In this document: in pieces, positions 34,501 to 45,229 of the stretch
How the letters are laid out: every line of letters begins with the position of its first letter
Position numbering within the stretch: the stretch's first letter is position 1
Source: Salvia splendens
Lineage: Eukaryota > Streptophyta > Magnoliopsida > Lamiales > Lamiaceae
Direction of reading: 5' to 3'
Length of the DNA stretch: 64,000 nucleotides
Assembly: GCF_004379255.2 (NCBI RefSeq)
Contig: NC_056035.1
Span: forward strand, 17,753,902 to 17,817,901
The notes under the pieces: generated by a model
Told to the model about the DNA's origin: nothing
What the model saw: only the letters and a program-made list of their open reading frames with translations
Databases searched by the model: none
Position numbers and translations under genes: made by a program

Positions 34501-36568
34501 TAAGGGTAAGCACAAAGATATCGAATATAGGAAATATTATTACAGATTGACTATCTATTGCTAGACTTCTTTCACTATTTGAAGATACGGTTTTGGTTGG
34601 TGAAAAACAATAAATAAACAGAAAGCAAGTAAACAAATGCGATAAAACACATAGATGAAACTATATGAGATAAAGAAAATCCAGAGATGTGCTTTCACAA
34701 TTATGGTTTGTACAAGTTTCAACTACAACACTCTAGTACGGTTCATGCTTTACTAAAACGAGTCACCTAATATTGCCTATGCGGCATAAATCATCAATCC
34801 TAGATTAACAACTTCAGAAGGCAAATATCGATTACTTTGCAAGTCAATAAATCATCACAGAATGTGTCACTCAAACACGAATCATTATCCACCACTTAGA
34901 ATAAAGCAAGCAATGAACAAAACGAATATTAAATAAATAGGAACTGTATAAACCAAAGTCGTTACTAATACATCCCTAGAATTCTATGAATTTAGCTACT
35001 CATGGAGTCATGGACAAATAAACTAAACCCATAGTTTGTAGGGAAAACATAGAAACCATAAAAACTACGATAATAAAACCCAAAGGTTGAATCTCGTAGT
35101 CTTGATCTTCTCTTGATTCCAAGCTTTAAACTCCTTGAATGGTTGAAACGATAATGAACAGTGGAAGGACTCAAATATTATTCTCTAGTGTATTATGCAA
35201 CAAAAGAGTTCCTTTAATGAAACTTGAGGAGGTATTTATAGCCTCCAAGTCGTGTATAATGGTATGGTAAATCTTATATCCTAGTTAAGAAATTCTTGGA
35301 GAGAAATTGGGTAAACTGATGCGCCACGGTTTCCCAGCAGGCCATTGATTTCCCAGCGGTCGTTGCGGAGCCATCCGGAACTCTCTAGACTCTAGTGAGT
35401 GGTCGTTGTGCACACTCCAGTAGTCGTTGGACGTGTTCATCTTTCAAGCAAATTTTTTTCGAGACGAGCCATTGTAGGATCAGCGGTCGATGGTCGCTAG
35501 CGGCCGCTAAGTAAGGTCTAGCGGACCACTGGCTGGCTGCTCTAGACTTCAAACTTTGACTTTTAGCTATCTTTTTATGCTCTATTTTGCACATTTCTCA
35601 CAAAACAAGTCAAAATAAAAAATAGATAAAAATGTATAAATAATGGACATGAATTGCAACTTTGACACTCAAAACGGACCAAATAATGGACTTAAAACAG
35701 TGCAAAATTCGAGCGTATTATTGTGGCATTGGTGCTTGACGGCAACATCTCTTCCTCTTGCGGGCCCACTTGCAATACGAAAACGATTCAGATAGCGACA
35801 TCATGGTCTTGAGATTGAGCAGGATTTGGGAGATGGTGATTTCATCTTCTGTTGTCGAAGACGCGCTCTACTCCATCTTCTTATGTTGTTATTGGATTGA
35901 GCAGCTTGGAGCAAATGGGGAGGCTGACAATGGATTTTCTTGGAGCAGGCAGGAGAGATTGTTAGAAGCGTGACTGAACAATGTTGCATCCCTTTTCTGG
36001 TATCAACGAATAAACAACGATATTGAATTGATAAGCAATTATCAGTGAAAATGACAATACAATATGAAATGATAAGTATAATGTTCCGGATCTCAGATCC
36101 TAGCCCAAGTGATCCAGCTCATAATCCCTCTCTTCTCTTTCTCCCTCGTGGTTGTTAGTTAGTTAGACGCTCCAATTGTCCTCCCTTATTGGTTAACTTG
36201 GCGCTCAGTCCCAACCCACTCTTATGTGGCATTCCTCTTCTTCAACATGTGACCGTAAGAAACAACGGCAAAGTAAGATGGATTATCACGGAAAAACAAC
36301 ACAACTTTTTGGAGAGTAGAGTTTTCAGTTTTCACCGAATAATCCGACAAGATGAATTTCAGCAAGGAAGATGTTCGGGGAAGATGCCAGATATGATTTA
36401 GTGTATTTTTTAATTTTTCAAAGAATGTAAACATGTCAATTTATAATTGGTGTAGCAGGAAATGTTTTAGAAAATGGTGTAGGTGATCCTCTCCTGATCA
36501 TATTATCGATTCCGATTTTCCCCTAAAACCCGGTTATTCTTTCTCCTAATCTCGAAGATTTTAAAAGA
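34501..36568. other. Repeat-like intergenic region, no gene supported
   Basis: The style of 34520-35740 (a long non-coding stretch ending in many aaaat/tggac units, with a locally GC-rich segment 35320-35530 repeating AGCGGTCG / GGTCGTTG words) suggests remains of a retrotransposon, but I found no TG..CA ends, target duplication or coding motif to prove it. Plus/minus frames at 35758-35989 and 36189-36434 are unassigned. Confidence 0.3.
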
Positions 36569-36597
36569 CTAGTATTATAATCTGTGCTATGCACAGG
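36569..36597 (-). mobile_element. Helitron-type 3' terminus (minus strand)
   Basis: On the minus strand a hairpin CCTGTGCATAGCACAG is followed by ten bases and CTAG, then T. This is the layout of a plant Helitron 3' end (short GC hairpin ~10 bp before CTRR, inserted before T). The element body would lie to the right (36.6 kb onward). I could not identify its 5' TC end. Confidence 0.5.
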
Positions 36598-36599
36598 TC

Positions 36600-37413
36600 T
36601 TAGGATTTTCAAATAATGAAGACAAATTGTAAATAATTCAAAAGAATTATAAATACTTTATTAAATAAAAATAGTTCTCTAACCGAAGTAAAAGATTTGG
36701 TATTTGACACACGATTTTATAAAATATAGATTTGTGAAATGAATGGAAAAGAATAAAGTAAGACAAAGTATAATGAGGAGATAACGATGTAAATATTTAA
36801 GAATATATGTGTAATTTGATTAAGATGTATAAAAAAGGAAAATGTGCAATTAATTGAATTTTGAGGGCAAAACGTATGCTAATGCTTCATACTAAATATT
36901 AGAAATACAAAATAGTTAACACTTTCTATAAAAAAATTACCCAAAAAAAATAATAGTTCATAAATTTTGAAAACTTCTTTGTAAATGAGTTGGGCCAAAA
37001 TGGTATAAGTTATAATAAATTGATATATATTGGTAATGAGTTGGGAACAACTTTCCATAAAATGGAAATGCCCATATTTTTATGGGACGAACGAAAATGA
37101 AAAATACACATACTTTTATAGACGGAGAGAACATATCAAATCTGTAAATAAATTGGACCACATGTTAAAAATAAAATCACCTAATAATTATATAATGGTC
37201 CAAAGAAAAAATATTGCCCAATAATTAAATAATGAACCAAAAATTATATAATGAGTCAACCCCTAATTCACTGAAGGAATGATAATTAAAGGAAAATTTA
37301 AAAAAATAGTTTTATTTAGATTAACAAATTATTTAAATCATATTACAACAGAAGATAATTAAAAATATGATTACAGTTTATTGCTCATCCGCCTTGTTCA
37401 ACAAGGGAGTATA
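36600..37413. other. AT-rich DNA, possibly the body of the Helitron
   Basis: No coding region. A MITE-derived fragment (cccatatttttatgggacga and tagacggagagaa) is present near 37070-37130. Confidence 0.3.
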
Positions 37414-37483
37414 CGTGTACCCAGTGGCGGAGCCACATGGGAACAAGGGGGTACGACTGTACCCCCAAATTTTGTGTCCTTCA

Positions 37484-38042
37484 GAGCATCCACAATGGGG
37501 CGTCCTATGGCGCGCCATGTCAGCAGTTTTATTCTCCTACCCTCCCACCTGCAATGGGGCGCCCTAAGGTGCGCCCTATATATTTTAATATTGTTCTGTT
37601 ATTTAATTTAAATGTTTTCAATTATATAATGCAAACTAATTTAAAAACACAACCAGTAACCAAAACATCAGACTGTTGGGACTTGCATCCATTTCGTCGA
37701 AATAATAAAAATGTGAGTTTCGAGAGTGAAATCGTGAAAATTAAACGTTACAAATGAAGGTGAGGTAGGGGTATTTATACCAAAATTAAAAAACGCGTGG
37801 CATCGTCCGCGACCATCGTCCACCGATCCCGCATTGGGGCGCCCGATGGCGCGGACGATAGCCCATCGTCCGCCGGGCCCACAATGGCGCGGACGATAGC
37901 CCATCGTCCGCGCTTCAACCGCGGACGATGCATCGGGCGTAGGGCGCGGACGATGGCGGACACCCACAATGGGGCGGACGATGGCGCCCGCGGACGATGG
38001 CACGCATCGGGCGTGCCATCGGGCGTCCCATTGTGGATGCTC
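37484..38042. mobile_element. PIF/Harbinger-like MITE with a GC-rich palindromic interior
   Basis: Ends GAGCATCCACAATGGGGCG and (inverted) GAGCATCCACAATGGGACG, flanked by the 3-bp duplication TCA at 37481-37483 and 38043-38045. Length 559 bp. Most of 37795-38035 is GC-rich and made of repeated GCGGACGATGG / CCATCGTCCGC words in both orientations, so it can form many hairpins. Reading frames across it on both strands are by-products of this composition. Confidence 0.8.
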
Positions 38043-38064
38043 TCATATATAATTGTAGTGCCAA

Positions 38065-38170
38065 TGAACAATTGCGGTATTGGTCTGGTGGTTGAGCTCT
38101 CGCATTATTTACCTCCATGCCCGTGTTCGACTCCTGCTCATGGCGCATTACTTATGGTTGCCTTTTTTTT
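38065..38170 (+). repeat. tRNA-derived SINE-like segment (possible)
   Basis: TGGTCTGGTGG at 38081-38091 resembles an internal pol III A box. GTGTTCGACTCC at 38123-38134 resembles a B box (GGTTCGANTCC). The spacing of about 32 bp between them is right, and a T8 run at 38163-38170 follows. No target duplication was found, and it lies within the hAT-like element. Confidence 0.35.
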
Positions 38171-38990
38171 AATTAGCATATCAGGGAGAGATCTATTATT
38201 CAATGATGGAGTATTTGAATTATTTTTATCTCTTAAGTAGTTTTTTATTGCATTATAATTTTATTTGATTTATATTCTTAATGGGGTATAAAATTTGAAA
38301 ATTCAATTACCCTAGGATTTTTAGTTTCTCTCAATGATCTATTGCAATTATTTTTTTATCTATAGGTAATTTTTTTTTATCAAGTTATAGTACTATTATC
38401 TGAAATATATTCTTAATGTGATATAAAATTTGAAAATTCAGTGAACCTATTTCTTTTCCAAAGATTAGGTATATATTGTATTTTATTTTTTATTTCAATT
38501 ATACTCTTAATAGTTTAGTATGAATTTAATTTTCTTTCTTTTTCCTTTTTAGATGTTCATTAGTAGTATACTTTTATACTAGTATATATTTTTATTTCAG
38601 TTATATTCTTGATGCTTTGATTCAAAATTATATAGTGTACAGAGTATTTTTGTAATTTTGTTGTGGTTATAATAGTCATTTTTCAGGAATACAAACTAAT
38701 TAATTTCATTATCCTACTATTTTTTATAATTTTTATTTTTATAATGTGATGTAGAGTAATTATTTGTTGTATAATTCATACCCCAGATTAAAAGTTCTGG
38801 ATCCGCTACTACTTGTACCCCAAAATATTTTTTAAACCTTCTGCCATAGCCATTTAACCCATGTTCAGCTATTTAAATTGGAAGAAAATAAGTGCAGCAT
38901 ACTATTTTTTCTGAGAAAATCGGATCCGTGGGGCACTCTACAACTATAATAACGAAAATGTACCCAATTTGTTATTTCTTCCATCCATGG

Positions 38991-39310
38991 AAAAAACGCC
39001 ACCCACATTGGCGTGGTTTTAAGTAAACACGCCAACCGTGTTGGCGTTTTACAATTTCATCTTATTTTATACAAATACAGTATTTAGCGTAACACGCCCA
39101 CTTGGTTGGCGTGTTTAAATGAAAAACGTCATCTATGTTGGAGTGTTAAGTTAATTTCGGCTAAAATATATCCTAAAATATAATTTATAAACGCCTATCC
39201 CGCTGGCGTTTTTAAGTTAGAAACGCCGACTGCATTGGCATGTTTAAGGTAGAGACGCCAGTCCTGTTGGCATGTTTTAATTAAAAACGCCAACAACATT
39301 GGCGTGTTTA
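38991..39310. repeat. Left palindrome array of the MULE (about 8 units)
   Basis: Units of ~25 bp, each an imperfect palindrome of the form AAACGCCAAC-3 to 4 bases-GTTGGCGTTTT, separated by 5-40 bp of A/T. Central bases vary between units while the arms are kept. The first three units are part of the terminal inverted repeat. Confidence 0.9.
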
Positions 39311-39322
39311 GGCAGAATGATA

Positions 39323-39524
39323 CTCCATCCGTCCCATTAAATATGCAACATTTGCTTTTCGGCACAGGATTTTATGTAGTGTTGTTTTGTGAGTTAATGA
39401 AGAGAGAGTAAAGTAAGAGAGAAGAAAAAATAGAGAGAATATTGTTTCCATTTTTAGAAATGTTTCATTTTTAATGGGACAGACCAAAAAGGAAAACGTT
39501 TCATTTTTAATGGGACAGAGGGAG
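39323..39524. mobile_element. Stowaway-like MITE inside the MULE
   Basis: Ends CTCCATCCGTCCCATTAAAT and TTTAATGGGACAGAGGGAG, TA flanks at 39321-39322 and 39525-39526, 202 bp. The body closely matches the MITE at 10059-10257. It lies between the left palindrome array and the PMD gene leader. Confidence 0.9.
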
Positions 39525-40235
39525 TATATCAGACTATCCTCCCCCAAATCGCGAAACTCAGACCAGACACACATCGCGATTTATTCACACAACGCCCATT
39601 CTCTGTGATTTCGCCATCTTCTCCGTGATTTCGACCTCCCTCCATCAATCGGTGCTATTCTTCCCCATATTTCATATACTTTTCGGTTAGTATGCTTATC
39701 TTTTACATTATACAGTAATTGTTTGATAGTTATTTAGGGTTTGTATTAGGTTGTAAATTGAGTTGAAATTATGGGTTGCATTATTATTTAGCATATTGGC
39801 TTGTTTGAATGACATTATTGTTGATTAATAGTTGAGATATTGATGTTTAGTTAGGGTATAAATTTGATTAAAAACCTAGTGTTGTTCTAGCTTAAAAATT
39901 GGGCAACTTGATTTGGTTGATGTGGGTTTTAAATTGGTGTTGCATTATTTGGGTTTAGGTGTTACATTATTTGATATTGGGTTCAATAGTGACAAATTAT
40001 TGAAATTGTTTAGGTTGATGTATATTGTTTAGTTTAAATTGTTAATGTTGTGTAGGTGAATTGTGTTATAATTTTGTGTAATGTTGTGTAGGTGAATTTG
40101 TGCATTTGTGTATTGTGCATTATTTGATATTGGTGTTCCATTTTGTGATATTGGCTTAAATAGTATCCAATTATTGAAATTGGTGTGGGTTTGTGTATTG
40201 TTTAATTTGAATTGTGAATGTTGTGTAGGTGAATT

Positions 40236-42291
40236 ATGGCATCATCTTCAAGTTCTCGTCGAAGACTCTTATGTGGTCCTGAGGACCCTTCCGTCTTGTA
40301 TCTTCAGAGACAACACGTCTCTAATAATATATGGGCAGGAGTTGAAACAGAAGACGTCCGCTGCAGAAGATATGAAGGAATAATTTGGGATGTTCCCATA
40401 CATCGCCGTGTATTGGCAGTAGTAGACGAGATGGGGTTCGGCGGCATATTGAGGTGTGGTCAACCGTAGGACATTGACCACCATCTTATTACCGCGTTGA
40501 TTAAACGTTGGAGGCAGAGACTCACACGTTTCACTTTTCAGTCAGTGAAGCGACAATGACTTTGGAAGACGTGGAGGTCTTATGGGCGTCAAAGTTGACG
40601 GGGATGCTTTGACGGGTTACATCCTCACTAAGGATGCCAACTATTGGATGCAACTGTCTTTGGATTATCTTGGATTTGTACCAGATACAGTTGAGCTGAA
40701 AGAAATTGTTTGGAAGCAGACAAGCTTATCAAATCAACTGAGGATTGAATTGAGTGATGAACACGACCAGTATATATGTGTTCAACGTGCTCGTGTTTAT
40801 TGTCTGCTGTTACTTGGTGGCCTAATGATCCCGAACGCCTCCGGAAATAAAATTCCATTCTTCTACTTGCAATTTTTCATGGATGTAGAACGATGTGCTA
40901 GCTATAGCTGGGGTGGTGCGACGCTTGCTTGCTTGTACCACAATTTATGTGAAGCTGCTCTTGCTAGGAGGAGCGATGTAGGGGGGAGCTTGTACTTTGT
41001 TACAGCTGTGGGCTTGGGAGAGAATCCCAAATATAAGACCGAAGATGCTAAATCCCGTGCATATAGACTACGTACCATGTGCAGTCGCGTAAGTTGTTCA
41101 CTAATTAATTTTTTAAGCATAATTTTCATTAATTTTCGTGTTATTCGCTCATAATTTAATTTTTTAAGATGGAGTGGTCCGACGTCATATGTAAAAGCAC
41201 CCGGACATTGTATTGAAAATTTCAGAGATCAGTTCTCCAGAATGCACGCCAACCAAGTAATTTATCTAACCTAAATTGTTTTTGTTTGCTGTTTTGATTG
41301 AATTTGTTTTGACTAAATTTGTTTCATATGTAGTTTATTTGGAGGCCTTATGTCATGCGAAACTTGCCGGATAATTGTGTTGACGGTCGTCCTATATGGA
41401 CGTCCATCACAACCCTTATTTGCTGGAATATGGTTGAGCCACACTTGCCACAACGAGTGTTGCGACAATTTGGGATTGTCCAACCGTATATCCCGCTTCT
41501 CAACCGATTCTACGGTTCTGATTTTGTGAAACAGGATCGTCGTGGCAAATCTGGCCGAAATTGGGTTGAGTACCATGTCAATCATATACAGGATTGGGAC
41601 AATAGGCACAACTTGGTGTGGACTGATCTGGAGTACTCAAATGAGCCTATTGCAACTGATGAATATATGGATTGGTTTCGCCGAATAACTGTGGTGTACT
41701 TAGCTAAACCTGGCGTGCATGCTCAAGAGGGCTTCCATGAAACAACATCCTCTCATAGCTACGCGGTAAATTGAAACAACTATTAATTATTTAAATTCAT
41801 ATGATGAAATGTAATTAACTTTGAAAATTGTAGGTGGAGACGCTTAAAAAATACGCCACTTTCTAAGTGGGCAAGATATGACAGGACGACCAGATTTGTT
41901 CACAATTTCGAGGATGGTTGAAGATGGTCTGCAGATATCTGGGGAGGCTGAGATGATGGACTACCGTCCTTCCCAATGCTCTGAGCTGGACATTGACATG
42001 CTCGTGAGGCAAAAAGGGAAGCGACGTGGAAAGAAGAAAACTGCTTGTGGAGAGTCGTCATCTTCAAGGATGGATGCTCATTTGGTAGGTGATTCCGATG
42101 AAGATTTTATGCCTCCACTTCCACCTAGATCTGCAGTTCGAGGTCGTCATTCTGTCAGCCACACTGGTGGTACATGTGAAGATATTGGTCTCAGTGATGT
42201 CCACCATTCTCCACCTCGGTCTTCTGTGCGAGATGACTTTTTTGTGGTGGATTTAGAGAATACAGTTGTTCAAGATACTCCCCCCTCTTGA
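40236..42291 (+). pseudogene. Plant mobile domain (PMD) gene carried by the MULE, decayed
   Basis: PMD (aminotransferase-like plant mobile domain, the MAIN/MAIL family of Arabidopsis) is recognised by GPEDPSVLYLQRQHVSNNIW, VDEMGFGGILRCG, DHHLITALIKRWR, ETHTFHFSVSEATMTLEDVE (frame-corrected by eye), YVKAPGHCIENFRDQFSRMH and FIWRPYVMRNLPDNC. Approximate exons are 40236-41088, 41169-41256, 41334-41765 and 41834-42291. Lesions are a TAG at 40467-40469, single-base frameshifts near 40512 and 40583, an unclear exon 1/2 phase, and a frameshift with stop around 41864. The last exon encodes a polar tail (KGKRRGKKK, then PPLPPRSAVRGRH). PMD proteins act in transcription control and silencing. Leader DNA from about 39540 precedes it. 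Confidence 0.85.
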
Positions 42292-42530
42292 CTCCCTACT
42301 TCCAGAATCGGGAAGGGGATCCGTGGCCTGTTTATGTGGAAAAGGCGAGACGATTGAACTAAACTACAACTATTTTTAAGTGTTTATTGAGTTGAACTTC
42401 GTGTTTGTGAACCTTGTAATCTTTTATATTTGATAATTTTACAACTCCTCTTTCTATTCATATATATATTTTTGAAGTGAGAATGATTGCAATATTCTGT
42501 TTTGAGCATTGTAATAAGCAGATCGGGTAG

Positions 42531-42620
42531 AAACACGCTGATAGGGTATGCGTTTTATAGAAAAACGCCTACGAGGTTGGCATTTTAGGGTAAAACCGCC
42601 ATCTTGGTTGGCGTTTTACA
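42531..42620. repeat. Internal palindrome array of the MULE (3 units)
   Basis: Three more units of the AAACGCC-n-GGCGTTT type, between the end of the PMD gene and the 3' end of the truncated transposase. The transposase frame reads straight into it and stops at 42569. Such arrays otherwise belong to the element's ends. Confidence 0.85.
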
Positions 42621-42831
42621 CTTCGATGTTTCGTCCAAGATTTTAACCAACGCAATACATCCATTCTGTATTGACTCGCCAGTAAACTTTGAATGACCAC
42701 TCCCATCCACCATATACAAGTTGTCCTCCGAGCATACCATACTTTCTTGTAACTAATTTTCACGTGAAATCTATTTTCAATATCCGCCACAATAGCTTTT
42801 ACCTTGTAGGCAGGATCGTTTTCTATCTGAT

Positions 42832-44382
42832 TGTTAGGTTTAGTATACTGAAAAGCATGTTTCGAGCGAGAGTTCGCACGAATAGAACGTTGCATGTATA
42901 CGTAAAAACTTTACAATCCACTTTTGACCCGATTCATTATTATTCGAGCATTTCGCACGAATAGAATCAGTATATTATTACATTGTGTTTGCTTGTGCGT
43001 TTATGAGATGTTTTATAAACATTTAAATGCATAAGAAGTAAACAAAGCCTAAGTCTTTTGCTTAGTAGACTGGTTGTGGGCGTCGTCCACTTTAAGGTAA
43101 CTACAGTCGGTTCTATGCAATGCTTTGCAAAAGAAAAAGAAGAATTTCACAACCTAGATAGGCTTTGGCTACCTATCGTGAAAGGTTGCAATGTCAGTCC
43201 GATTATTTCTAAGCCTTATTGAAATAAGATGACGTTAGTGTGGTATAGCACTGAATGGATCTAACAGCAAGACGTGTCTTTATGCTATCTACTGAAAGAC
43301 GAGGTCTTGATAAATATCTATTTCTTAATCAATGTACTTTAGCATTGAGCATACGATATTGAGTATCTACTACTTTGACTTACCAAAGGTGCGGGTTTTT
43401 TGTCACCCAACGATCCAGGTATATTGGGTAGTGGTGATCATTATCTAGCAGTGCTAGGATTGCTATTATGTTGAATCGTGCGCGAGGTGAGTCTCGTTTG
43501 ATAATGTCCTCAAGAGGAGCTTGAACAAGGTTTTATTATTCGGAAACTGGCCAGTTGGAGTTTTATTACTCTATGAATAATAAATAAGTGTTTCTTGCTA
43601 AGTCTACTCTTGGAGTTAATAAGATGTTAATTAATTAAGTCCATAGCAGACTTTAATTAATTAATGGACATTTATATCTTAAGCGCGGGAAATGAATAAT
43701 AAACAACATTGAAACCCGGAATACTTATAATTTCGGATTTGGATGGGGAGTTCAATATTACGTCTGTAGTGGCTGGTCGTAATATTCCAATATAAGCTTG
43801 TATTAAATTGTGGGTTCAATTTAATTAGTAAAAAGCTAATTGGGGGAGCCCATATCCAAAACCTTCCATAGATCCCTGACTGGGCCCAATATGAACTATT
43901 ATAAATAGGAGAATAAAAGAGACAGAAGAATTAATTATTAGAGTTAGAATTTTCGTCCCTCTCTCTAATGAGAAGATGAACGATTTTTCTACTTCTTTTC
44001 TCCTCCGTGAGTTCTTCAGCTCATCCTCCGTGAGAATTTCTGTCTTCTTTATTCGAGTCCTAGTGTTTCGATAAGATCAGCCCACCCTGATGTCGGAATA
44101 CAGTTCGGGACACCAGTCCGAAGATCTGTGGTCTAGTATTGAAGATCATCGTGGAGAAGGCGCAAGCAATCGACGATTCTTTGGAGAATCAACGAGGTAA
44201 ATTGGCTAACTCCGTAGTATGAATGTTTTATGATTTATTTGTTCTAAAGCATGTATGTAATTCAAGTTATGAGCATGATACATGTGATAATTACGCGAAA
44301 AGATTTTGTCTAAATAATCTGCTAAATAGATCCGTATTATGTGATCCGTTTAGAACGCACGCTTCCGCTGCCAACCCCTTCA
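42832..44382 (+). repeat. 5' LTR of the defective copia element
   Basis: Starts TGTTAGG and ends CCTTCA. A TATAAATA box at 43900-43907 marks the U3/R region. A TTAATTAATTAAG palindrome lies near 43625-43665. No believable frame inside. Confidence 0.93.
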
Positions 44383-44384
44383 AT

Positions 44385-44397
44385 TGGTATCAGAGCC
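44385..44397 (+). other. Primer-binding site, initiator methionine tRNA type
   Basis: TGGTATCAGAGCC starts two bases after the 5' LTR, the usual primer-binding site of plant copia elements, complementary to the 3' end of tRNA-iMet. Confidence 0.9.
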
Positions 44398-44559
44398 AGT
44401 CTTTGGCTCTGATTATTTGGATTTAAATTTCGCGAAATTCATGTATGCATGCGTTAATTGATTGCGAAGCATGTTCTTGGTGTTTTGTTTAATTTTTATG
44501 CATGATGAACTCAAGAACTATCGAATCAAGGAACTTGAATTTTTCGATCGTACGAGACG

Positions 44560-45190
44560 TGCGATCCGTCGGCGTTCGCGCCGGGGCGGATCGCGCCACG
44601 CGCGATTGAAATAGGGATGTTGAGACAGTGGGAGCAGGGGAGCTACGATCACGGGGCGACGCGCAGACGAGTGAGGGCTCGTGCGCGCCGCCGGCCGAGA
44701 CCGCACGCCCCAGACGAACCCGCGTCGAGATCGACACGGAGGCTGGCACGGTGCGGCAGTTCGACCGAGAACTGGCCGAGACACCGAGGCACCGAGAGCC
44801 CAAACCCTAGACGGAAGGACCGAGACGACGCTTGAGCCACTGGCCGAGAGCAGCGCACCTTCGTGCGCACGACTGGCCGAGGCAGTGGGAGCATCGGGCC
44901 TTGGTGTGCCGAGTCGGGCGACGAGCCACTGGCCGAGAGGAGCCGGGCCACTGCGCAAGCTCCTGGCCGAGCGACCGCGTCACCCGACGTGCCGATGAGG
45001 CCGAGAGCGTACGCGCCTTGTGCGCGACGCTGGCCGAAGACGGAGGCGACAGGCTGGCCGAGGAACCGAGCCACCCGACGCGTCACCTGGCCGAGACGTT
45101 GGCGCGCCCCCTGCGCGTTGGTGCCGAGATGCTGGGTGCGTCGTGATCCGACGACGAACTCGTCGGACTTTCGTCGTTCATCGTTCGTGC
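44560..45190. repeat. GC-rich block with about ten CTGGCCGAG repeats inside the copia leader
   Basis: A sharp GC island in an AT-rich element. The word GGCCGAG (mostly CTGGCCGAG) recurs at irregular 30-80 bp intervals: near 44695, 44773, 44840, 44873, 44930, 44965, 45000, 45033, 45053 and 45090. Several frames stay open on both strands because stop codons are rare at this composition; none has a recognised domain. Confidence 0.8.
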
Positions 45191-45229
45191 GAACCTCGTA
45201 CGATGAGATAACGATGGAGGATTATTTTA

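Larger units (their letters stand above)
37422..38811. mobile_element. hAT-like non-autonomous element carrying a nested Harbinger-like MITE
   Basis: Left end CAGTGGCGGAGCCAC and right end (inverted) TAGTAGCGGATCCAG form an imperfect terminal inverted repeat. Eight-base flanks CGTGTACC (37414-37421) and CTTGTACC (38812-38819) match at 7 of 8. It contains the complete element 37484-38042 and a tRNA-like pol III promoter stretch at ~38081-38134. No transposase remains. Confidence 0.65.

Noticed and set aside
37668..38240. Overlapping frames of 70-147 codons on both strands over the Harbinger-like MITE
   Set aside because: They are produced by the GCGGACGATGG repeats of the MITE core and extend across its end; not genes.
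38991..39310. Palindrome array considered as a CRISPR-like array
   Set aside because: Units are imperfect palindromes with 3-4 variable central bases and A/T spacers, present inverted at both ends of a MULE in a plant genome; there are no cas genes.
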